From positions 25,896,717 through 25,960,716 of the forward strand of contig CM077828.1 in NCBI GenBank assembly GCA_039720395.1: DNA of 64,000 nt. Reading direction: 5' to 3'. The first letter of the stretch is position 1, and each line of letters opens with the position of its first letter. Both the position numbers and the translations under genes were made by a program. Below, piece by piece: positions 46,973 to 59,600 of this stretch. The notes under the pieces are model-generated. The model saw only the letters and a list, made by a program, of their open reading frames with translations. It was not told where the DNA came from and did no database searches. This DNA is from Liquidambar formosana (Eukaryota; Streptophyta; Magnoliopsida; Saxifragales; Altingiaceae).

Positions 46973-49835
46973 AGCTCATTGATCTTCATAGTAGCTTGTG
47001 ACATATGGACTCGACTCTCATACTTTTGTTCAATTTTGAAACCCATTATCGCTACGAAGTGTTTCTGCTTGTGTTGAAGCTGCCTTCCTCGACCCTGTTT
47101 GCGATTTTCTTCTCTAGTTGCTGTCATAACACTATGAAAGTGTTGAAGCTCTTCAATGAGATTTGGAGGATGGACTGCTTCTGTGCACTTCAGATGCATT
47201 AATGATTGGACAAATGATTTGAGTGGAAGACCAATTTGGGGCTTTCAAGGTCTATTATTTCAACTTCACAAAATAGGACTACTGTTATGCAGGCTGTGGC
47301 TGATGATGTTATAAAAGGATAGTTATGTTTTTTGAAAATTTTAGGACCCGAGGTGGAGGCTTTCATGTCTGCTGAGGTCACTCAATTTTTTTAGTCATTG
47401 AGCAGAAGAAATGCCACTATGGATAGGAGCAGCCGATACACGACTACAGGTGATTATGATTTAATGGTTTTGATCAGTATCCAGGTTCTACCACTAACTC
47501 AAATTTTGTAATATTGACCACTACCGACTAATGTGATAACTTAGTTATTGTAGCTGTTAGTTTGACTTTTGCTTATACCATCTTTGGTGAAAGATAAGAT
47601 TGGTGAACACTTCACTTTTGTGTTTTTTCATGTATATAGTTTATTTATATATCCATTCCTGTACTGAGATTAGTTAACAACCCCCTCTGTCATTTGGAGA
47701 TTTACATGATTTTGGTACTTTTCTGATATTGTCTTTTGTTTCTTATGTGACCTTGTATATGATGGATTTGAATCTACAGTTAATTGCTATTCTATGTTAA
47801 TAGTTGTGATTCTGCTTGGTTTTGCTTTAGCTGTTTTTAGATAAAACCAATGGTTTTCATCATGCTTAGGCTTTTTATTTTTTATTTTTTAATGTCATTT
47901 TAGCTTAAACTATTAAACAGCTCATTTTAGCAATTGAGTTTGATTTATGAGGTAGGATTTAAGTGAATTTTATTTTTCGCCAATATAGTGCTACATTTTT
48001 CTTTGAATATTAAGATGTCTGGTAATTAACATGTTCTTTAAAACATATTCATGTTTCTTAAATTGTGAATCTGATTTACTTTGTATATTGCAATTTGGTA
48101 AATTTGATACTATAGTTCCTGTTATAGTAGTCATCTGATACATAGGCAGCGGTTTGTAACTGTAGATGATATTAATTGCTTCTCATGATTTGGACCAATT
48201 TCGGGAGCTCAAAGCTGAGCTTAGCACGTGAAAGCAGTCTTAAGTGTTCAAGCATTACCTTTTGTCAAACATTAATGTTTCTCACATCCACGTTCAAGAT
48301 GGTCTTCTTAAGCGAGTATTTGGAGAGGAGCATGTGAAGGAAAAGTCCATTGGAATTTTCTGGCCGAGTGTTAACAGGTATAAGACTAATTTAGTGTAGA
48401 ATAATTGCCTTTCAATATGAAATGGGTATCTAATTTTCTTCTTTATTTGAAAGACATGCTAAAGGAACAATTCATGTTGGGGTTTGACTGAACATGGTTC
48501 TACGAGACTCGGCAATAATCCATTTCGCCCTGACGCCCAGTGGAGCTTGTGGCACAGATAGTTCTCAAAGATTAAAATTTGTGTGCTGAATTTGGGATCT
48601 GTAGAAGTTTTGAATGATGTTCTTTAATCGGGGACCTTGATATGTTGAGGAAACTATGTGCCTCAGCTAGTATTCATAGTTAACAATTGACTTACAGATA
48701 ATTTTAATGGGGATAATAGATCTATGCATGTTTAGAGCGCATTAATTTAAGGTCTAAACATGACTTTAATGCATGAACAAGCATCCCAAGTTCACACTTT
48801 CATGGCTTATAATATCACTGTCACCCCCTTGTGAGACTTGCAAGGGGAGTGCGTGCTATATTGGTAATCGGTTTGGTCACAAAATTCATTGAGAACTTCA
48901 TTCAATCCCTTATCTCCAGTGACGGTACAAAATGCATTGTGATTTGGGTTGGTTTACACGAATATGTAGATATTAGCGGTTGTTTGGCAAACCTGAAAGC
49001 CTAGCCAGTTGAGGAAAAGTGTAGTTAGTTTTGATTTCACACTGTCTGGTAAGTTAATTTTTCCTGCTAAATTATTCAGCTTTATTCTAAAAATAAGGTA
49101 TAAATACAATTTTTTTCAAACCAAAACCAAGTATGAGTTAGTTTATTTAAAAACCAGATAACAATTATAGACTACACCTAATTTGATCTAGTTTTTGAAA
49201 TTCCCAAACAGGTCCCTAGATAGCTCATGAAAACTTGTAATAAGGAGTGCGGTGTTTTCTTTGAAAAAAATTCTAATATTTATGGGATCTCATGGATGGT
49301 GATCGCTTTTTCCTTTTAATTATTGGATTTTTAAAAAAATGAAAAAAAAATTATTAGGGGTACTTTGATTAGTACTTCGTATTAATTAAAAGGAAACTAT
49401 TAAAGATTTCTACTTTTTGTCTAAATTTGTATTTTTTACTCCTATGACCATTGATGTAGCATGATAACACATTAGCCCATGCGATTATCATATTAGCTAC
49501 CATGTCAATTAAGCAAATAAATTTGAGAAAATGAGTTTGCCTCAATAATAATTCTACTAAAAAAAATCATAACAAAAAGGAAAAGAATAAAAAAGATTGT
49601 TATAAAAGTGCTCTCTCATGGATGAATTACTGAAATCTTCTCTTATTTCAAGGATATTGGATGACTTTTGACGCACATGCCCCATCAAATGGATAAACGA
49701 TATTGGGATACAAAATTTCATCCAAAAATATCGTTTAATCTTAATTATTTATTAAAATTGATTTAGTAGGATGACCTTAATATGGTGAATGTGATGATCT
49801 AACGTATATCTTGAATTGCCGCTTGAAATAACATA
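46973..49835. other. OTP43 3' flank and AT-rich spacer
   Basis: I see no gene in these 2.9 kb. A short stretch at 48200-48380 is less AT-rich and has a fragmentary frame (HIHVQDGLLKRVFGEEHVK) that I could not assign; it may be a degraded gene or transposon piece. Confidence 0.4.
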
Positions 49836-50091
49836 CTTCTTCTGTTTCAAATTTAGTATCTCTTTTGAAAAAACACGCATTTTAAGAAAATCCTATTAAA
49901 TGCTTTAATATCAATGTATATGTTTTGAAATTCTAATTTTACCCTCAAGTATGTAAAACATTAGACAAAGTAAGAATACCTTTTTAAGAGTATTTTAGGA
50001 AATGAATAAAAAATGATTATTAACTTTTGAAATAAGACAATTATTTTAAAACATCCTCAAAAAATAAGACAATATTTAAGAATGGTGAGAG
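49836..50091. mobile_element. Stowaway-type MITE (same family as 190-455)
   Basis: The element is 256 bp, flanked by TA (49834-49835 and 50092-50093). It is inverted relative to the element at 190-455 and shares with it, on the opposite strand, segments such as ATCAATGTATATGTTTTGAAA and CTCAAGTATGTAAAACATT. The termini (CTTCTTCTGTTTC and GGTGAGAG) have drifted from the Stowaway consensus, so it is the older copy. Confidence 0.8.
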
Positions 50092-50508
50092 TATAAGACA
50101 TGAGAGTTGATGGGAAGAGGAAATGAGGGTACTCTCGTAGTCTCGTGAGAACCTTACTCTATCAATAATAGGATAATCATTGCCTGCCCAAATAAGAATC
50201 TTTATTGTATAGGAGTGTCTTATTTTAGAGAAGAAAAACTGGCAACCAATACCCTAAAGACACAGCGTTGAAAGACAGGGCAAATCCGGTAATTGGAGCA
50301 CAACAGGGCGCGTCTGAGACGACCTGAATTTGAATTCCCGCTAGTTACTACCGTTTCAACTTTTGAAAAAGTCCCTCCAATACCCTCCCGGCTCCCCCCT
50401 TATCTTTTCCATCCCCCAAAAGCCTTCCAACTCTTCAACCCTACGTTTTGAAATTCCAACCCCCGCCAAAGTCAACAATCTCCATTTCCCCTTCTTAACG
50501 GTCCTCAC

Positions 50509-50540
<32 letters not shown>

Positions 50541-50640
50541 GTATCTGTTTGTCTCTTCCCTCCTTTTTCTCTTTCTCCTTTTTTCAACTGCAATTCTGCG
50601 ACAGTAAAGTTTGATTCAAACAGATCTGTCGACAGAAAAA

Positions 50641-50749
50641 ATGGCTTCACCTACTATACGTGAATCTGCATCTCGGCACCATGCCTATAGCAGGAAGCAG
50701 AAGTCTCTCGGCCTGTTATGCTCCAAGTACCTCTCCCTCACTCTCTCCC

Positions 50750-50791
<42 letters not shown>

Positions 50792-53700
50792 TATATATAT
50801 ATATGCTCACACACATACATACTCTTTCTGGGTTTCTCACTATTATGTGATTTTATGCAGTTTTTTGAGCTTGTACAATCGAGACGGCGTGGAATCAATC
50901 GGACTTGATGATGCGGCATCTCGATTAGGTCTTGATCTGATCTAGAATTTGCACACACTTTTCACATATTTTATACATCCATCTCTCTGTCTCTCTTTCT
51001 GTGTGTGTGTGTGTGTCTACATATATTTATGTATGTGTGTAATGCCAAGGGGTAGACCAGTGGTTATTGGACCTACGCCTCAAGAAGCTGAATGTTTTGG
51101 ATTTGAATTCTCATATCCTCCTGGGCATGGATAACCCTGTCTGGAAAATAAAAAATGTATTTTTTGTATGTATGCATGCATGTAAGTGTATGTATGTATT
51201 TGTGTTATGCAGTCTCTGATCCTTTTGAGATTGCAGGAGTTGAGAGACGACGGATCTACGACATTGTCAATGTTTTGGAAAGCGTCGGAGTAAGACTTTT
51301 GATCTTTTCATATTCATTTCAGTTTCTGTGAATTGAAAGATGAACAGTTGAGCTTATTTTAGTTCTTAATTTATTCAGGTTCTTGCGAGGAAAGCAAAGA
51401 ATCAATACTCTTGGAAAGGGTTTGGAGGAATCCCAAAAGCCCTAGAGGAGCTAAAGGTATTGACATTTTGGTATACGTGCTTCATGCTTTGGGTCTATGT
51501 TTGTTTTGTAGGAAAAATGGAAAATATGGAGGAAAGAAAAGGAAAATGCTTGAAAGTTGCTTACTTTCCTAATCTTCCACTAACATTTTGGGGAAAATTG
51601 ATTGATTGATTTTTTAACCTGATGCTGTTATAGAAAGAGGGCTTGAAGGAAAATTGCAGGTTCATTTGATGGAAACAACTTTGGAAAAGTAGGTAAATTA
51701 GGGTTTCAATTGTCATTGTTTTGATAATTTACATTTGATTTGTTTTTTTACTTGCAAGGTATATAACAGGATTTACATTTTTTCTCTCTTGTTCAGGGTT
51801 CAGATGATGAGGATGATGAAAGATTTTCCAATCCCAACACTGGCAGCCAGAATGACAAAACAAACGCTAGTTCTGTTCTTAAGTCTTCTGCTTCATCAAA
51901 AACTGGTAATCTTTTATGTCTTGTTTTCACATGCTTTTTACTTATTTACCAGTGATCTCAAATTGCAATTCAAGATTAATTGTAACTATCTTTCACTTTG
52001 GCAAATCTACATAAAATTATATTGCAATTTGAAGGGTGTTAAACTTCTTGAGGGTTCGTTCCATGACAATGGAATGGTTCCTTGATGTTTAGTTTATATT
52101 TTTATATACAAAATAATCCTTTTGAATGATACTTTTAAAGAGAAATGTGGCCATCATTGCAAAAGGTTGTAGCAACTAGGAAATTAAAATTGCTACTTGT
52201 CAGGGCATCCTAATTATGAGCCTACTATTTCTTTCACAGAGAATCGAAGAGAGAAATCACTAGGACTTTTAACACAAAACTTCGTCAAGCTTTTTATCTG
52301 CTCTAATGTAAGTGAAATATTGGATTGTTACTTGTTATTGATTTCCCATGTGAATATTACTAGTTGATTGATCTGTATTTCTCTTTTTCATTAGGTGGAT
52401 TTGATTTCCCTTGATGAAGCTGCAAGGATATTACTTGGGGATGGCCACAATGCATCGATCATGAGAAGTAATAAATCTTCACTTCTCTTTCTTTAGTTTG
52501 ATTTGTTGTGTTGACATGATGAGGATCTGAAAACTCTTTGACTAACACTCTCTTCATAAGATAACTCTGCAGCAAAAGTTAGACGGCTTTATGATATCGC
52601 AAACGTGCTGTCATCTATGAACCTCATTGAGAAGGTAAAATATCACTGACTGAAAAAGGAAAGAAAAAAGACCAGTAAAAATAAAGTTTTCAGTTCTCTT
52701 ATTTAGTTTTCCAAAGTATCAAATCTTTCTTCAATGATATGCAGACCCATCACACAGAGAGCAGGAAGCCTGCCTTCAGGTGGTTGGGGATGAAAGGAAA
52801 ATCTGAGAAAGGATTTGGGGCTTTGGGTCTTAATGAGTACAAGAAAAGGGTGTTTGGGGCTGAGATTACAAACACCACCTTCAAGAGGAACAGAGTGGAT
52901 TCTTCAATTGATGGGAATATAGATCAGTGTATGAAGATGCAATCACAAATGAAAATGAAACATGAGAGTATGGAATATGAGGTTGATGGAAGTAATTTGG
53001 AGCAGGATTCTACAGAGATTGTAAGGAACTATCAGTTTGGCCCTTTTGCTCCTGTCAGTGTGCCCAAAGTTGTTGCTTCTGAGAATAATGTGAAGCGGGT
53101 TTATGACTGGGAAAGTCTAGCCTCTACTTTTCGTCCTCAGTATCACAATCAAGGTATTATTAATGTTTCATTGTGTTGTTGGGTGAAATGTCAGCTATAA
53201 CCCCATCACTCGAAATGTTAGGGCATTGGCGTGAATTTGGACAGTACTTCTGTCAACCTATATATCATGTGATATTGGGCAGCTCATAGCTCTCCAATAT
53301 AGATTACAAAAACTAAAAGTATTTCTTGGTAGTCTATTTTATGGACACTACAAAATACAAAATTAATTGACCAAGTAAAAGAAAAACTGTTTTAAAAGTC
53401 ATCTTCTATCCCTATCGATATGCACATTATCTCCAACTAGTCATTTCCATTTTTATTTTTGCTTTTTCTCCACTGAAGTATGCTAATAAGCCTGAGTTAA
53501 TATGGCACTCATTTCCTTGCTCCCTTGAAAGAGTGAGAAGTCCATCACTCCATCAGCATTGTGATTTATGCAAGTCACTTGGCCATTTTTTGAATCGGTC
53601 ACCAACCAGATTCTCTTATCATGATGATATAGAAGTCCCAGTTACAGTATTTTCCTTTTAGCCCATGAAGTTTTGATTCTTGATCAGTTGGCTAGTTGTG

Positions 53701-53975
53701 TAGTTTTTGAGCAACCAGTCACATTAGTTTTGGAAACCTTTGTGTCCATCAGCTGGTTATCCCCATTGACTTGTAATCAGGCAACATTTGCTTAGGTGAT
53801 GCCCCTTCTTATTGATATCTGTATTGCTGTGAAGTCTTGTGTAAAAGCATACTAATACGAAGGTGGTTTTGCTAACGATGTTGCAGCTTTGAGAGACCTG
53901 TTTGCTCATTACATGGAAGCTTGGAAATCATGGTACTCTGAAGTTGCTGGGAAGCCAATACAACAAATTTCTTGA
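50641..53975 (+). CDS. DEL1: DEL1/E2Fe, atypical E2F repressor with two DNA-binding domains
   Basis: DEL1 binds E2F sites as a monomer. In Arabidopsis it represses CCS52A2 to delay endoreduplication and limits salicylic acid accumulation. Ten exons (50641-50726, 50861-50928, 51237-51289, 51379-51456, 51797-51905, 52240-52307, 52395-52467, 52573-52634, 52745-53153, 53887-53975) join in frame to 364 residues with canonical junctions. The first winged-helix domain (about residues 22-90) has the recognition helix VERRRIYDIVNVLESVGV. The second (about 137-215) has KVRRLYDIANVLSSMNLIEK. Neither a dimerisation domain nor an Rb-binding transactivation region is present, which defines the DEL class. 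The C-terminus (YDWESLASTFRPQY, YMEAWKSWYSE) matches the conserved DEL tail. All frames are intact. Intron 1 starts with a CT microsatellite. Confidence 0.95.
50731..50787. repeat. (CT)n microsatellite just inside DEL1 intron 1
   Basis: A CT-rich repeat starts within about five bases of the donor (CAA|GTACCT) and continues into a short TA run. Another CT tract at 50512-50541 lies in the probable 5' UTR. Confidence 0.9.
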
Positions 53976-54971
53976 TGCTTCCTCACTCCTGCTAGTCTGC
54001 TCCCTCACAAGGCTCCTCTCAACAATCAAGTACACATCAATGAAGCACCATTCTTTTTCTGTTTTTATTTGACAAGAAGAGACAGCCTCATGTTGGATGC
54101 ATGCCCTCTTTGCGCCAACTTAGGATGGCTATCCTCGGGAAACCCCATTTATTCTAGGATTTGATGTTCTTACTCATTTTCTTAATTTGTTTCCAAATTA
54201 ATGTCACCAGATGCTTATTGTAATTTTTTATTTTTCCGCTGATGTAATTTTAATATATTGTTTAGACCATGTGTTCGTGCAGTTGTGCCTTATGGATTTG
54301 GGATAAATATAGATGAAAATTTATCAGGTTCATCAATTAGTTAACTTATTGTATGGTTTCCTGCAAATTATTAAGGAACTGTTGAGAAGAATCCTGGATC
54401 TGTAGATTGGCATGGTACCTCATCCTGTTGGAGTGGATAATGGTCTTGTTTGGTACAAGAGTCCTCCTTATATAGTTCCTCTTTCAGTTAGGTTTTGGTG
54501 GGGATGGTCATCCCATCTTACTGAACAAATTGCATTGTATCTTAACCTCACCAAACATTCCTTGGACCTGCCTTCCAAACCGCATATTGTGGTAGTGGTG
54601 AGTAGCTTGTTGGCATTTACCATGCCTATTACAATCATTCTGTTACTGAAGGGTTTCACAAGATGTATTTTGTTAATATGATTTTGGTATTCACAGCATT
54701 GATGATCCCTCCATGTAGCCAGTGGGGTGCAGGGAATTGTAGAAATAATATGCTTTGTCAGACTAGACGGAACATGGGAGCAAGACAGAGGAAAGCAAAT
54801 TTTCTTTTATTTCAATTCTGAGAAATGTCGATTTACAACTAAGCAAGAAGCAATTTAAAATACTGATTTTGCTAATTGAAAACCAATTAGATAGCAATCA
54901 TAATAATACTATATATATCGAGAGAGCTTAATGGTGGTGATGTGAACCGTTGTCAAATCTATCTTGCTTCA
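53976..54971. other. Convergent 3' spacer between DEL1 and KONJAC
   Basis: The two genes converge here with 1.0 kb between stop codons. It should hold both 3' UTRs. No gene is recognised. Confidence 0.5.
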
Positions 54972-56593
54972 TTAAAGAATTATTTCCTCTTGAACACTAA
55001 CATTAAGAGTTTTGTTTGGGAGGACAATGCTGTTAATTACCACGACTTCATCTTCAACGCTCACAGCTTCACCTGGATAAGAAATACCAATACTCAGATT
55101 GCCAAGTGTGAATTTGAGTTTCTCCTTTTATCAAAGAATATGAAACAGTAAAAGGAAGGAAGAAAGCACTAAGAAGGTACCGAGGATAGTGATCCCAAGT
55201 TTTGCATTGTACTCTCCTTCTCCCTGAAATTAGTTGATCAAACTTAGGAAATCAATTGCCACAAATTGACAAGGATAAGCCATGAATTATTATTAATATT
55301 ATTAAAGAGAGTTTTTTTCCCTTTTTCCCCTCCACTATGAATTGAGAGACTAGTAAATGCTCTGATAGGGGGAAAAACATGCAAGGAAAAATGAAGCAAA
55401 CTCAGGCAGTTTTGGATAAGAAACAAACAAGGAATTGAAAGCTCTTATTTTAGCAATCTCCAAAATAAAAAGAGATGGAAGACATAAATATCCAATATAT
55501 AATTTATCCTAAAACTTCAATGAAAATCCTCCATATTTATGCTCAGATTCACAGTTACTTTTGTCACATGGAAGTTGAGAAGAACCCTTAATGTCAATTT
55601 CCTTGGGCCAAATTATGGCTTTCTTACAACATTATGATATGTAAATGCAGAGGACAAGAAGAAAAGATGGTCACAAAAATTGTAAAATTAGATGTTTAAA
55701 ACTAAGATAATTAAATAGATTTTTAATTCAATTGTTCTACCAAAGGGGAAGTATTAAATGGTAATCTCAATCCTATTTTGATACTGGCAAAGCATGATTT
55801 TGAACAAGACCCTTCAGATCCTAGGTCCCAACCCCTTTTCATGCTCACATTGAGCAAATTTTTTGGTTACTCGAATTTTATTTTGATGCTGAGAGGGCAT
55901 GATTTCATTAGCTATTGGACTTCTTAATTAAATGGACCTTACACCACAATGAAAACGAGTGCACTATAAACGAGCTGAACCCATAGGCAGTTAGCCTATT
56001 GCACACAAGTGGGGTTGGTTGAAGGAAATGCAAACTATTTTAAGAATAATTCACAGCTTTATGCATAGATACCAAAAAGCATTTTCTCTTAATAAGAAGA
56101 ATATAATATCAAGATAATTGGATTTCTGAACTTGCCTGAACACGGGACCATCTCCCTATGGAAGACTTCCACCCAACAATTGAATGAATAACAACCGCAT
56201 TTTCCTGAGAAACAGAATATATAAATGTCAAGCATGAGATGAAGTTACTCATGCATCTCATATTCCTTAACTTGGTTCTATACCTTGATTTCAACATCAT
56301 CAAGGATGATACAGCTGATGAGCCTTGCACCTGCTCCAATACGAGCATTTGCAGAAATTGAGACATTGGGACCAATCTGCTCCAACCAACAGAAAAGTCA
56401 ATGTCCCTTATCCAAAAATAAAAATAAAAAACAACAGGAAGGTCAATGTAATGGATGAAGAGAATTAAAACCAAAGGCCAAGACAAGAACGAATATTGCT
56501 ATGTTAGGATAACAGAGATACCATCTTGGGGTGCCTGTAAATGGCTTTCCATAGTCAGCTTTTGCAATTACTCTCATAAATATAACCACAGAG

Positions 56594-56625
<32 letters not shown>

Positions 56626-59600
56626 ATTATAAATAATTAAAAAAGAGAGAGAGAAGAAAGATACGGACCCTTGAGGAGAACTTTTTCTATATAATAAAAT
56701 GCTAGCAGAAATTCATACTGGTCTAAGTCCACTTAACGATAGGTTGGAAAAACAAAAAAACAAAAAAAACAGAACTACTCCCGATTGGTACAGTACCAAA
56801 GGATTCATTTCCAGGATTTTTTTATTATTATTTTTGGATGAATGCCATTTGTTTTAAATAGTTTAATGGAATTGAGATAATGCAAAACTAGCACATGGAC
56901 ATACCACTTGGTATGATATGCTTGTTTGTGTGATTGGTAGTGCAATGTTTTGTATTGGTAATTTGACTAACATTTATCATATCCAAGACCATAATCATCT
57001 CTCAATCTATCCACCAGGTGCAATAAACGGAATCTCCAATAGCATCCAAAAGCTCATGAAAACAAATCACATGAATGAAATAAACTATTTATTTTGCTTC
57101 TCCAAACTTAAGACTTCCGTGCAACACCATTTTTTAATTAGCACTTCCATGCAACAACATAATTTCCAAACGCAAACAAATTATCATACAAAGGAAATTG
57201 CATAGATCAGCAATGCTTTATTCGATGTACATATTGAAGTGAGGAAAGGATGAAACAAAATGACCTTTGCAGTTGGATGTACTTTTGCTGATGGATGGAC
57301 ATAAACATCACCAATAATGGTGGCACTCTTGATACCATCCCCAGTAGCCAAAATATGAGGAGAAGTGAAACGGAATTGGGCCAGATACAAAGAAGAACAT
57401 TTTAAAGACATTCTGCAAGCAATTAACTCAACAGAATTAATAGTGGTCCCAATTCAAGAATGAAGGAGATAACTATACAGAACTTCGAAGATTTGGCTTA
57501 CCCAGGAGTCTTAATCTGTTCCCAAAAGTCCATGGTCTCATATGTATATAACTGCTTCTTTCCTGCGAGAGGTGAAAGGATATCTTGATCCAATCTTACA
57601 AAATCTGTAGGAAGACTCCTGTTGAAAAAACTTATAAGGGTAGAAAGTTGAGAGGAATCATTGATTCCGTTAAATCAGAGGTGGAGCGATAAAAACAATG
57701 TTTCCACAAGTAAAATACTATTTGTAGGCAGATGGTATTATAAAGATATCATGAGTAGATTCTCTTGCTAGGGATGCCAATGGGGTGCAGCAAACACAAA
57801 CATGAGAACGCAACTCCGATTTGAGAAGCCCACCCTGAACACACCCCTAACCTGAAAATAATTACTTCCAAACTATCTCCAGCGGTTATACTATCGATCC
57901 ACTCAAGTACACATACTTTTGCCTAGAGAGGGCCTATGGACATTTCTTCTAATTTCTAATTTTCAGTGTTAAATTCAAAGCCTACCCTATATAACAGGAT
58001 AAGGTGTACTACATATAAGCCATTTATCTTGCACTTCATCAGCATGAATTTGTTCAAACAAACAGTATTTTTCAGAATAGACTAATTAATGACATTATTA
58101 TCCACTCATATATTATAGAGGTTTCATTAGATATCATATTACAAAGACTCTGGGTAGTTTTTACATGTTGCAATTCCAGAGATTAAAAAATTAAAACAAT
58201 TGAAACTTTGGGACAAGGAGGAAAGTCATACCTTGTTGCTGACTGGAGGGCTTCAAAGCTGGACAAACGTCTTAGATTAGCTGCAAGTAAGAGAAATGGG
58301 TTCAGATATCATCATGATGAGGTAATTACAGCTATTGTTGGTTAGGTATATGTGACGTTGTTACATTAGTTGCATGCTTTCAGAATTGTATAAGAATAAG
58401 GGGAAGGGAGTGGGTGCCCTTATGCAGTTTGCACAAGGGGAAAATTTTCAAAAAAAAAAAAAAAAAAAACATATATATGTTCCGAATTATTATTATTTAT
58501 GTTATAAAATTGATATAAGTGATTTCCATGTCTAACATTTTCAAGAAAAATCATAATTTCAAGTTAAAAAAGAGAAATAAAGTATTTAATTGAATATGGA
58601 ATCTGACAAAATGTGAACAGAAATAAGCAAAAGCTTAGTTAATTCTGAGTGTTAAAAAAATTATAAAAATACAAAAGAAATCAATAAAAAAATTACAAAT
58701 GTGTATATATAAAATTTGATAAATCTCTTTACACTACTGTTAATTGTAAGATATTGCATGTGCTAATATGTGAGAACTATTGAGTATTGGCAACAACAGG
58801 TATACATAATTTGTACTAAACGCCAGGTAATTACAAAAAAAAAAAAAAAAAACTTCTTGGTGTCACATCATGAATTTTCAGACAGTGTATCAGATTATCA
58901 ATTCTAAAATAGCCAGTTTTCATATGCAGAAAACAATGCAAGGAAGCATAAGATGGTGAAGCAGAACATTCTTCTTTTTTATTAAAGAAGTCAACAAACC
59001 CACAAAACAGAAAAAAAAAAAATTATCATGGGCACGACAACAAAAATTATTTCTTCCACTCAGGTTCTATTTTATATGGTTTAACTTATAAGGAGAGGGA
59101 GAAGATAGATGGTACACATAGATAACATTATAACAGAGAATTAAAGAAAAAATTATGATTATACATCAGAGCCCTGTATCACTAACCTCTGTCTTTTCGT
59201 TGTGTGGAAACACCCTGAATGGCAGTAAAAATATCTGGTGTGAATATATACACACCACAATTTATCCGATCACTTACCTGCATCACATTATAATTTTAAG
59301 ATCAAAAGAAAGCAGGGCTTAAAAATTTAAAATTTAAATCACCATTCAAATCAACACCAAGTCACCAAAAGCTTGAGAATATGATATAGAGTAGTTGAAT
59401 CTATGATCTTGCACATACAAAAGTTTCAGGTTTCTCTGTGTAATGCAACAGTTCATTGGTGATTGGATCTGCCACCAATTCCCCAAACTGGCTGGCCGAC
59501 TCAGCAGAAACCTGTACAGAAGGAGTATAATGGAACCAGAGAAAATGAAGAACCAAAAAAATCCAGACAACTAAAGCTGATGCTCAAAGAGAAATTTGCC

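Noticed and set aside
48200..48380. Possible gene fragment with frame HIHVQDGLLKRVFGEEHVK
   Set aside because: It is too short, flanked by stops, and matches no family that I can name, so it is mentioned only in the spacer entry.
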